From: Rhodosorus marinus
Taxonomy: Eukaryota; Rhodophyta; Stylonematophyceae; Stylonematales; Stylonemataceae
Assembly (NCBI GenBank): GCA_029953675.1
Contig: JAMWBK010000001.1
Span: 1,401,001-1,465,000 of the forward strand
Length of the DNA stretch: 64,000 nt
Reading direction: 5' to 3'
Part shown: positions 41,287 through 51,327 of the stretch, piece after piece
Position numbering within the stretch: the first letter of the stretch is position 1
Layout: every line of letters starts with the position of its first letter
The notes under the pieces: model-generated
The model's input: only the letters and a program-made list of their open reading frames with translations
Databases searched by the model: none
Told to the model about the DNA's origin: nothing
Position numbers and translations under genes: made by a program

Positions 41287-41774
41287 CCAACGCTACTTAT
41301 AGCCTTGCCTTGAGGATGGGTACAAAATCTACAGACGTCAGGCAGAGACAATGTTCACTATCTTCACTGCTGACAACGGGATCGGCAACGCTCACCCTAA
41401 AAAATCAATATTTTGTAGCTAATCAATGCCACGTCAGATCATGTGGGAGTTAGTCATTGGATTTTTTCGCTAATCCAGAGTGGGTCCAACTCAATGGGTG
41501 GCTTTATTCCGCGATGTATAATCGATTCCTACAGATTGAATGAGTACAAATTGGTTTCATTGAATATAAATTTGATGAATGGGAGACTGAATTGTGTGTT
41601 CAATGGAAGTATTTATTACCCGACGTAGCGGTTTCGTCATCTTTCATTCATCATTGGTAACCATTGCTATAATTAAATATAAAAACATCCCAATATTTAA
41701 GATACTACTTCATACAATTTATTCTTTTTTCAGTTTGGTATGAACTACCATTTTTAAATATGTGTATTTGCCAA

Positions 41775-42099
41775 CCATTCCATTGACCACCCACCCAGTT
41801 CAACCCGTCCGTCCTACAAGACTGATGCTTTGTTACCCCAGTGCCAGTCGATCTCGTCCAAGAAACAAAAGCTTGGGTAACGCTTTTTTATGGGGACGGC
41901 TGGCAAACCGGCAATTCCACCCCTTGGTTTGGTGAAAGCTTTATATTCCACGGGGCAGTGCTGTCAGGGGCTGTTGAGGAACCAAGTCACAGTCTGTCTC
42001 TAAATGAAGAACCTTCTAGAAGTCAAACTGATTAGATTTAGGATATGCTTTGGTATTGCTCAGCCGGAGAAACGGGTCGCTAAATACCGTTTTAGAGCA
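41775..42099. other. No gene recognised
   Basis: A 64-codon frame (41841-42035: WVTLFYGDGWQTGNSTPWFG) has protein-like composition but no match I know. It ends where the tail of the next C element begins. Confidence 0.25.
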
Positions 42100-42995
42100 G
42101 CATCTATGTACAGTTTACGGAATGGACTGGTCAAGCTGCGCATCGACCACAAGGTCCGACGCCTAGTGGCCATGTGGACTACGTACCCAAGCCTTGTACG
42201 TAACTGTATCCTTTACTGGTCAGCTGCCTACTGCAGCGCAACACTAATTCTATCACTATCTAGGGAAATGATCAGGCTCAACCCGGGCTCCCTGGGTCAC
42301 TAGTTACGATAAAAAGAAAAATAAGGAATCAGCGGCTGCTCAGACTGATCCACCCGCAGAGAGCTTAGTGCGAGCTCTGCGTTGCCTGCCCAAAGTGTAC
42401 GGTTTACTTGCGCTCTCACGTCGCGTAACTTTTCCTGCTTTGTCAGCATATGGGCACACCCATCTCGTAGGAAATCCTGGGTGATTTGACCGGTTCTGCC
42501 AAAGGTTTCAATCGCTATCCGGATGAACACATCATCGGGATGTTCAGTCGCCATGGCCTCCTTGTAGTGCGCTAAATTCCATCTCTCAGCATGTTTCGTG
42601 GCGTATCCGTTGGTGTTGTGGCTCTTAGGTAGGTGTCGTGCTTGGAGGGGCGAGATTACGGTCACAACAATGGCAAAACGTTGCCATGTCCTAGGGTGGA
42701 TACCCACTAGATCAGGTCGCAGATTCGAGTTCGTAAAGTAGTCCATGGGTTCCTGATTGACCTCTCGAAATTGCCAATGGTTAAGCCATCTTGCCAGCTT
42801 AGTACATATCTCATCATGGCGCCTTTGCCACAGCCCAGACCAGGTACACAGTGGTGAAATATTTGTACTTTTTTAGTACGGTGCGTACTATGACAGGTAG
42901 TACACAGCTCCGTCGTCCGTAATCCTAGAATCGGCGGCGCAACAGTTGTCGAATATTCACCTGGATTCCCAGATCAAGCACTCTACACAGCGGCA
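42100..42995 (-). pseudogene. Family C, 5'-truncated ORF2 end (C3)
   Basis: Minus strand: QVNIRQLL near 42950, a broken stretch, LWQRRHDEIC near 42800, then an open 148-codon frame (42300-42746) with the endonuclease core LRPDLVGIHPRTWQRFAIVV, SPLQARHLP, HYKEAMATEHPDDVFIRIAI and ETFGRTGQ. Family C keeps RPD where A and B have AD. In this copy the core Asp of LDV is replaced (AIVV). The 3' UTR holds the conserved hairpin at 42223-42237 and ends in GTTACGTAC-type repeats. Confidence 0.8.
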
Positions 42996-43049
42996 TGCCC
43001 GGCCATCGGGAACGGCAGTACACGCCGAGTTCAAAGTTCAGAAAGCCCC

Positions 43050-44965
43050 AGGCAGAGTAGAAGACGCTCACCTCCGAACCGTTGGACGCCCAGGCCCGCA
43101 GTTTCAGCAAGCTGCTCTCAGACAGCCGCACGTACGGTGGGAGGTCTTCCTGGGGACCAGAGACCACACCGGTACTCGCCACCCTCAGGAACGTACGACC
43201 CCTACGACAGGATGAGGTGGCCCCCTCTGACTTTACAACGGTTCTTTATCGAGCCTTAGGGCTCCCAAGCCCTTATGAGGTGCACGTGGACCTCATTGCC
43301 TCCCACGCCAGCTTGCTATGTCACCCGGACGCGATTCCGAAAAGCGCCATTACCCGGGGAGTTTGCATCCTCTACCCTGCGACATCCCGATCGACAAGTC
43401 AGCCTCTACACCGGTCAGGCCCTGGAGGTCGACAACTTGTTGGGTTACAATGAACGTCAACGCCTCGCACAAACGGACAACACGACACGCGGCCCAGACA
43501 ATGAAGAGGGAGATCGAACACATTGTTAGGATCCGCTCGAGGCTGAGCAGGAGGCAACTCTTCTTCAATACTCTCGCGGTGATACACGAGTATCTGGATG
43601 CAAGGCTCACCGCCCTACAAGCCGGGCAACCTCCAACATAGGTACCCGGGGAGAGTGCGGAACCCCCAGTGCCTGCAGCCCCTGCGAACGCAGACCCTGA
43701 AGCCTCGCCCTATCGAGGCGACGCACAGGCAGCCCGTGGGCAATCGAGAATCTGGGTGATTCAAGGGGACATCCATGTAACCAGGAGGATACACCAGAGG
43801 GCAACCCCCACGCGGAGCTTCTCTGCAACCTTCCGGAGCCTCCACAACCGAAGCGTTCGCGAGCACGCGTTGTCGGCACAATCCCAGATACGAAGATGAC
43901 CCCGGCACCTGTAGAGACCCCATGAGCCAACACCTTGCCACAGCCTAACCTTGACGGCAACCAACACCAGATGGACACAAGGGATAGTCAGGAAAAAAAA
44001 CAACACGCCCAATAATGCCCAGCAGACGTAGGGGAATCAAACGACGACGAGAGGAGCCTCTGTTCTTCTCCAATCGTCAAGACTGGATCAAACGCTGGAC
44101 GGACTTCGTAGACGACATTACGGAAGGAGGCATGCAAAGGACACGCATTACACACTGCCCGGTCCCCACAAGGCGCTTTGTGCCTCGCGCCCACGTCAAT
44201 ACTTGGAACCGCCTCCTCAGCGCTGCACTTGAGCTTTCCATAGCCAGCGCCGCACCAACGAACGCGAGCCTGCTCCTCGTTGGACTTCCAGGCCTGGTAC
44301 TAGGATACTCTGCCCTTGTCTGGGGTTGCAACAAACCCTCTCCAGAGAGGCACGCCATGCAGCTTTCCAAAGCCTGGTATCCCACAGGCAAATTTCGGCT
44401 GAAGATCGGGCCAGAATTCGGTCCGCAGCCGGCGCTGGATCAGGAGTGTGGTTACTGGAAATGCCGACGCTCGCGCCGAAAAAGCTGAGTACAGCAGAAC
44501 TGCAAGTGAATGTACGACAGCTGTTGGGTTTGCCGATACCGGGAATACGGACGTCGGGGAAGTGTACTAGTTGTGGTAGTAGTCATCGTACTAACGGCGT
44601 ACAAAGGTTTCACCACTGCCCAACATCGACGGGACTATGGCAGCGAAGGCACGACGAAATCTGTACGGAGCTGAAGCGATGGCTGAATCGCTGGAGTTTC
44701 ATCGACATTGAGCAACAACCGGAGGTGTACTTTGAGAACTACCGACTAAGACCGGATATCATTGCCACTCATCCCTAGTTCCAAAGATAGCGATAGGTGC
44801 TCTGCGAGTGGACCAGTTGGCGAATCCACTGGTCCCTGTTTTCGTTTGAACGTAGCATGAGACCCCGGTAGCGGGGTTAACGTAAGCTTTTCCCTAGATA
44901 GTAGTAGAACTAGTGATACGCTGCAGTAGGCAGCTGCGCAGTAAAGTTTACGGTTAAGCTAGTCT
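43050..44965 (+). pseudogene. Family C copy without RT (C2)
   Basis: ORF1 from about 43050: PVLATLRNVRPLRQDEV, YRALGLPSPYEVHVDLIASH, DNLLGYNERQR, then a helical stretch to the stop at 43639-43641, with frame changes. ORF2 starts at the ATG at 44015 (MPSRRRGIKRRREEPLFF) and runs to VLGYSALVWG near 44320, where it jumps to the post-RT region (QTLSREARHAAFQSL, GSGVWL, VNVRQLLGLPIPGI, zinc-type CTSC with HHC, LRPDIIATHP). A stop follows at 44776-44778, and a second deletion has removed the rest of the endonuclease. So RT and half of the endonuclease are missing. Confidence 0.8.
44810..44934 (+). promoter_or_regulatory. Family C 3' UTR hairpins
   Basis: Two stems: GGACCAGT, 10 nt, ACTGGTCC (44810-44835) and GCTGC-AGTAG-GCAGC (44920-44934), the second followed at once by AGTAAAG. 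The first recurs at 57761-57786; the second recurs at 42223-42237 and near 57680 and, in changed form, near 58415 and 63650. Candidate recognition elements for the element's own RT. Confidence 0.65.
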
Positions 44966-45165
44966 GGGGCCAAGGACTCTTCCCAGAACCTGCGGCAGGT
45001 CACTTACCAGACGAGGTGGCGGAGGCCCTGGACTAGCTGCACAACACTGACAACACGACTCTTAAGAGCCGATGGGGTCCCACAAAAGCCGCTGATGAGG
45101 GCCTCCCGTCGATTGTGGCACGTCTTCCGCAGAGCAAGAGCCCAGGGCCCAGTGGAATGCCGAGG
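44961..45165 (+). pseudogene. Family C fragment, RT N-terminal region (C8)
   Basis: Plus-strand reading FPEPAAGHLPDEVAEALD, then LPSIVARLPQSKSPGPSGMP, corresponding to the A segment LLRTSRRGRCPGPSGLRTEL. It begins directly in the tail of C2 (TAGTCTGGGG at about 44958) and is cut by a junction with the oppositely oriented C1. Confidence 0.55.
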
Positions 45166-45169
45166 ATGA

Positions 45170-46357
45170 GTATTGGCATCAACTCCGGGAAGCAGGCTTC
45201 AGCTACCAGTGCCGCCACTCTCCTGTCGATCCCGTTGAACGCGTTCTCCAAGTCGAGTTTCAGCAGCGCGTGTTGAGGTTCGTACTGTAATAAGTGGGCT
45301 TGAACGGCGTGTAGGGCTTGTTTACATCCGCGACGAACGGATATTTCCAGTTGTTTTGGAGCAAGAAACGTGCTCAGTCTACTTGAAACCTCGCGAAGCA
45401 CCCACTGGGCTGCCAACTCTCGTAAAACTTCTGGAACCGCGATCATTCTAACACGAACTCGTCGAGGGACTTCGACTTCAGAGGCGTATTCCTTGTCGGG
45501 CTTTATGAAGGGCAGCAGTCGGCTGCTACTCAGGGCTTGCCGCAGCGTACGTGGAAATATTTCAGGGTTCTTCACGAGACAGCGCAGGAACCGTATCAGC
45601 AGAGGCCTTCGTTGGAGTCACTGCCTGCAGACGCTCGGCGCGAAGGCCTCAGGACCCGTTTTTGGCAGGTGTCAATAGACACCTATTTATCACGTCAGAC
45701 GGGTTCCATTGGCGGGGAGGGTGCTCCCTAGCTTCGTCGAGAATTCGGTTCATTTCTTTCGCAACATCCGGATGTAACGGTTCCATCGACGCCTCTGGAA
45801 ATAGCTCACACAGAGCATTCCACGTGGACGACGTCTGCGGTGCGAGCTCCGTGGCCTCCAGGCGCTGTGCAGCTGCAGAGAGGCGTCCAGAATGGGCCAG
45901 CTTCACGACCTGTCTATTTTGTCCAAGTCTCTCTCTGGTTATCAGCTCTCCTCTCACGAGGAGAGGGCTGACTGGTGGTAGCCATATTTAACGCCTTCCA
46001 TACAACTGAGAATTCACCCTCCAAGCCGTGCCCCATTTGTTCCCCGATCTGAAGATCACAGATCCCTAGCGCCAGGCCAGGTAGTGCCATGATGAAGAGG
46101 CGTAAAAGCGGAGCCGCTGCAGTGTTCAATGCGAGACCTAGAGCACGGTGGAGTAGTAGGTCCAAATTTTTCACCTGGGCATCAGGTACGTGTTCACGGG
46201 TCCGTACAGGGCTAATTTTTTCTGTGACCATCCACCAGCGGCGGCCGTCGTCCGTATGTGCAACTAGGAACATGTGAAGCCGTTGTTCCCAAGTCTCCGG
46301 ATCCGTGGTGATCAGCGCGGTGTCTTGCAGCCGCTTTCTCGAACCTGGGACGCTCAT
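45170..46357 (-). pseudogene. Family C ORF2 N-terminal part (C1)
   Basis: ATG at 46357 (MSVPGSRKRLQDTALITTD); the ORF1 stop TGA overlaps it as ATGA. N-terminal region WEQRLHMFL, DLLLHRALGLALNTAAAPLL and IMALPGLALG parallels C2 (WNRLLSAALELSIASAAPTN, LVGLPGLVLG). The frame shifts near 45940 and 45640. The RT part reads LPFIKPDKEYASEVEVPRRV, RMIAVPEVLRELAAQWVL, then motif A LKLDLENAFNG near 45250, and ends soon after at the junction. Confidence 0.75.
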
Positions 46358-47634
46358 GATTGGACGTTTTCGGGCGCAGATGGGGTAACCTCCTGTCTCG
46401 GCTTCTTCAGAGATCGTATCTCGTCGGTGACGGGGGTATTTTCATCATGAACCACTTCCATAGTTCTCGGCTGGGCCTCTGAGCTGCCGGTACCCGAAGT
46501 TTCAGAAGGCCCAATATCTGGCGGTAATTCGCTTTGTGCATTGCCCGGTGTGACTTCGGGAATCGGTGCACTTTCGTTATCGGCTCCTGTCTGCAGGGGG
46601 ATCTGACTCTCTCCTTCCGTGACAGTGGAGACCATGCGGTGGGGTGCGGGTTCCCGCGACTCAAGGCGCGAGCGCAGATACTCCATGAGAGCATCCAGGT
46701 GCACATGGATGGAAGCCGAGGTAGTGAACGGCATCGAACGCAGGGAAATCAGGCTCTAAACTCTCTCCATATCTTCAATGGCTCGTTCAAGTGTGCGTTG
46801 GCTGACTTCATGTGTCTGCAGTGTGAGCCTCTCATTGTACCCGATCAGGTTCCGCGCTTCTGGCTCGACTCCGGTGTGAATTGTTACCTAGTGATCTTGG
46901 AGGCGTCTCGCGAAGGATCCAAACACATCTGAGCGGAACACTCCCCTCGCAATGGCGCTGGTGATCAATGGTATCGGGTCAGGATGACATACCAGCAGTG
47001 CGTGGGCGGCGACAAAATCGATATGTGCAATCAGGTGTACCGGAATACCCAACGCTGTGCACAGGACTTGTTTGTAATCCGAGAGCGCCACCAATTCGTT
47101 GCGCGGCGGGCGTACGTTGCGCTGCGGGCGTACGTTGCGCAACGTGGCGAGCACCGGGTCCGTATCGGGGCCCCGTCTACTTCCTCCAACCGTGGCGTGC
47201 AGTTGTCTGAGGGCTGTCTGCTGATTCATCCGGGCTGCCTTCGCTGCACGCTGTGCGTACGTGCCACTGGGAGGGGTATATCCCAAGGTGGGGAATGCTA
47301 GATCCTGTTGTCCCACCCGGACTGTCCCGGACTCCGCTGTCCCAGTTGCTGTTGTCCCATGGTGTGCAACCCTCGGTGTCCCACCCCAGACTCCTCTGTT
47401 GACTGATCCATGGATTGACTCCCAAGTTGATAGGGTATCTTCTGGTTCTGTCCACGGCGCGCGGGTGACTTCCTTGCGGCACTTCCGAGGGGTTCCACAG
47501 CATGGGGTTTGCACCCAAACGCTCCAGTTGATCATTAATCCCCTTCAGGTCAGCCGCTGTGCCTGCCCTGGAGTACAACCGGTCGACATTAACGAAAATA
47601 CGCTGCAATCTGCGACTGCCACCCCAATATCTTC
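46354..47634 (-). pseudogene. Family C ORF1, main part (C1)
   Basis: Frame 46888-47535 carries PVLATLRNVRPQRNVRPPRN, YKQVLCTALGIPVHLIAHID and AAHALLVCHPDPIP, parallel to C2 ORF1 and alignable with A and B ORF1 around NVRP. An 18-bp tandem duplication at 47106-47141 doubles the motif (RNVRPQ, RNVRPP). After a break, 46354-46734 gives the C-terminus (HLDALMEYLRSRLES, basic SLKKPRQE). The N-terminal part lies beyond the nested B, at 57196-57435. Confidence 0.7.
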
Positions 47635-47905
47635 ATTGGTAGACATTGATTAAGAGCAGTTTTTGGTTTCGTGAGGGTGTATGGTGCTGGCTTTTGGTGG
47701 TTTTGAGTCGCAATTGTGTTCTTCGGTGGGAGGCGCTTCTTTCTGCAGCCTTTCCCCCGCATCTTCTAGTGGTATGGTGCGTGCTGGAGGGTGCTAGCGC
47801 CCCTTGGAGGGCGTTGGTGGCTTTTCTTTGGTTGCAAACGTTGGGAACAAGTTCTCTTTTTGGGGGTTTCGTGGGGGAATCGGTTTTTCACACCTTCCAA
47901 TCGTT

Positions 47906-49193
47906 ATGGTTGGGGTTTCCCCACCCATTCCGGCGGACGGAGCCGTTCTCTCAGCGCGCGTGGAGCTCAGCGTGGGCGGGTTTAGTACCGCGGCCACCCT
48001 CACGGACTGCGCTGACGAGTTAGCCGATGGGATCTGCTCGAAACTGACGAGTCTTCTTGTGACTGCTTCCCAGGAACACCGCCTGCCCCTGCTGATCGCC
48101 TATTTGGAGCGCTTCTCCGCCTCCGCGCCTGCCCCATACCCCCCGGTGCCCGTCCCCGCGGATCCGCACGGTACAGCGGGGCCTGCCTCCACCCGACCCG
48201 AGCGCTCCGCTCCGGTCATTCCTGATTCCGACTGGCCTACCCCTATTCAAAGACAGACGCCTCCTGGGCCCGCGTCGGGCCCGAATCCTGCTCCCTCCAG
48301 TGCCCCACGTGCGACCTATTCGCAGGTCCTGCGCAGGGGCTCTTCTGAACAACGCACGACGGCAATGGTGCGTATGATGCCACAACACATCCCTATTGAC
48401 TCTTCTCGCCAACTATCTCCGTTCCACTTTGTTTGGATGACGAACGTGCGTCCCCAGCCCCCCTCTTGTGGTCGGGGCCGCGCGCCCGTCCACTACCGCG
48501 ATTTTCGCGACACCATGGCTTCCTCCCTTGGGGTCGCCCCGTCTGAATTCCTATATGTGGACTCCACGGGCCCTCATGCCTGTTTTATTGTTACTGACTC
48601 GGCTTACCAGTTCCTTCAATCGCTTGTAACAACCCCCGCGCCCCAGCGCTCTGCTCTGGCCAACATGATTCTGACTCGTCCTCACGTCTCTTTGTTTGTC
48701 GAGTTCGATCGTTTTGACGCCGGCTGGGTTCCTCCGTCGGCCTTGCAAAACCTGGATGCCTCGCAGGCTTCGGTTGTCGCGCTACACACTCATGCGGCGC
48801 GGCTCTCGCGCATACAGGCGAGCCTCTTCGCGCGTTTTCCTCCTCGCGGGGTCCTCCGCACCGCGCTAGAGGCCTTCTTCTCCACTGAGGCCACCCTGCT
48901 GGAAGCCCACCCTGCGTTTGACCTTCTGCCGCCGACTCCTGAGCACCCTTCCTCCCCTCGCCCTGTCTCCGAGGCTCGTGACAGAAGCACCATCGGCCTC
49001 TCCGAATCCGCTGGCTCTGGACACCCTCAGTCAAGACTCCGCTGCTGAAAACCCTGTGTCTACTTTCTTCAGGTCTTTTAGTTCCTTCGTGCGCCCCCCA
49101 CGTAAGCGTCGTGCGGCTCCTAAGCCTCCCTCCGAGGCACCTCCTCCGGATATTCGATCTGCCTTCCCGACTGAGGGGAGGCCCGATGTCTGA
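47906..49193 (+). pseudogene. Family B ORF1, one frameshift near its end
   Basis: I start at the ATG at 47906 because MVGVSPPIPADG parallels A ORF1 (MVGIS). Helical N-terminal segment (LADGICSKLTSLLVTASQEH), Pro-rich linker, then the shared domain FHFVWMTNVRPQPPSCGRGR, YRDFRDTMASSLGVAPSEFL and SLFVEFDRF. This frame ends at 49046-49048. The C-terminus fitting A ORF1 (basic RPPRKRRAAPKPPSEAPP) is in the frame that holds 48918-49193, so an indel lies near 48950-49040. In that frame the stop TGA (49191-49193) overlaps the ORF2 ATG as ATGTCTGA. Confidence 0.75.
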
Positions 49194-51327
49194 GTCTTCC
49201 TCCTCCGCGTGCGTGTCGTCCCGGTTACCCCTGTTTACCAGTGACCGCTCAGCCTGGCATGAGCGTGTTCTCTCGTGGTTTTCGCACCTTGTCGCCTCCT
49301 ACCCGGACGGTTCCCTTCCCCTTTGTCGTCAGAGCACGGCCGTACGGCTCCCTCGTCGACTTCATAAGCCCCTAGGATTGGTGTTGGATTTTCTCTGGCA
49401 GCAGGTCGCCGCGAACCCTCACTGCTCTCTTCGCTGGGAACTCTTGTTCTTTTTTCCCCGCCTCGTGCTCACCTCCTCTACCGTCCCCCTCAACCCACAT
49501 CCTCGCCGGGTCCACCCTCGCCGAAAACTGCAAATGTTCCTTTCCGGCGACTTTGAGGACCTCGAACGTCTTTATTTCGCTTCTCTCTCTTCCTTTTCTC
49601 CTAGTGCTCCCTCAGCTTTTAGGTCTTCTCGACAGAATCGGGCGCGTCACGCGGTGGCAGGCGGTGATCTGCGGCGGGCAGCCGGGATCCTCCAGCAGCG
49701 GCAACCTGTGGTTCCGTACTCCGATGATCTTTCTTCACCGCTCCGTTTGCTCTTTCCCTCGGAAGGCTCCCCTTGGGACTCCTCGTTTGAATCAGTGTTG
49801 GAAGAGTACCGCGCCGCGCCACATCCCAGTGCGCGGTTAGTGGTCAACCTGGAGGCGGTGCGTGAGTTGGTTCATGATGCTCCGAAGGGCCGTTCCCCAG
49901 GGCCCTCGGGGCTGCGGGTGGAATATCTCCGTTTCTTAAGTGATGAAGGTTTGAAGGCGTTGGCGTGGGTGGTCGAAGCGCTTGTGAATGGTGATCCCCT
50001 GTGTGAGTGTGCGTGGTTCTTGGTCGGGCGTTCGCAGTTGTGTCTGCTTTCGAAGCCCGGCCACACGGCCTCGAGCCCTGCTATTCGCCCTATTGGCCTG
50101 GTTGAGGTGGTCCGCAAATTGGCGGCGCGATGGTTAGTGAAAATCCTGGTTCCCGAATCCCGCCGTTTCTTTGGGCACGTGCAGTTAGGCGTGGGCTATC
50201 GTGGTGGCTGTGAGTTGTTGTCTGTTTTACTCCGTTCGGAAATGGCGTACTCCCCAGATTCTGGGCTCCTCTCTGTAGATTTTACCAATGCGTTCAACCG
50301 CGTCTCTCGTCCGGCTCTCATGCACGTGGTGCGCGAAGTCTTCCCTGTAGGCTTTCCCTTTGTTAGTAGACTTTATTCTCCGCTTGGTCGTGGGGCTACC
50401 TATGACACCCTTGGCGCTTCCTCACACACGTTTGCGGCGCGCACAGGGGTACAACAGGGTGATCCCTTGTCCCCTTTCCTACATGCCTGTGGACTACAAC
50501 TCGTCTTGCTTTGTCTTCGCTCCGAATTCCCGCAGGTTCGTACGGTTGCATACCACGACGACGTGTGCCTCCTGGGGCCCCCTGATACTCTAGCACTCGC
50601 TTATGATCGTCTCCGCTCCTTGGCTTCGCGGGTTGACTTGGAGGTTAATCATCACAAATCGTTCTACTGGGGAGGTGTAGCTGCACACGAGCAGCAGGTA
50701 CCTGCGTCGTTCCAGGATATTTGGAGACCGGATGGTTTTGTCCACTTAGGCATCCCCTACGGGTCGCCGTCCTTCGTTGAAGGCGAGTTGCGGCAGCTCC
50801 TCGGTAAGCACAGACAGCTGGTTGCAGAGCTTCGCCGGCTCCCTCCGGGCTTTCTCCAGTGCGCGTTGTTGCTGTATCGGTATTGTTGCAGTCAGCGGTT
50901 AACCTATTGGCTTCGCTCATTTCCAACTCATTGGGGCCGGTGGTTGGCCACTCGTGCGGATGCTGAAAGTTTCCGTGACCTGGGGTATTTTCTCGATGAA
51001 GAGCTGAGCGCTCTGGCGCGACCCACCTGTGATGTTGTGCGCGCCCAGGTAGGCCTCCCATTGCGATTGGGGGGACTGGGCCTCTGCAATCGTGTTGTGG
51101 TCCAACCTGCAGCCGCAGTAGGGGCCTGGGGAACCGCACTTCCCACTTTAAGCAGCTTGGGTATCTCGAAGTTCCGCAATTTGATGGCGAGCCTCTCGCG
51201 GGGTGTCTTGCTTCCCAGCGTACCGGAAAGCGCCCAAGAATTTTTTCTGGAGCTCCAAACCGCTCTGAATTCCTGTACTGTACTTTACTAGCATAGCCTG
51301 AAGCGCTACGCAAGGCGTGAAGATGAA

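Larger units (their letters stand above)
34223..41774. repeat. Segmental duplication, copy 2
   Basis: Colinear with 16286-29907 but compact: it lacks the A2, A and B insertions of copy 1 and so preserves their empty sites. Its own private insertion is the 69-bp A fragment at 37273-37341. Stretches 34223-35462, 35979-36818 and 38906-39176 contain no gene I can support; frames there are shared with copy 1 but broken differently. Confidence 0.9.
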
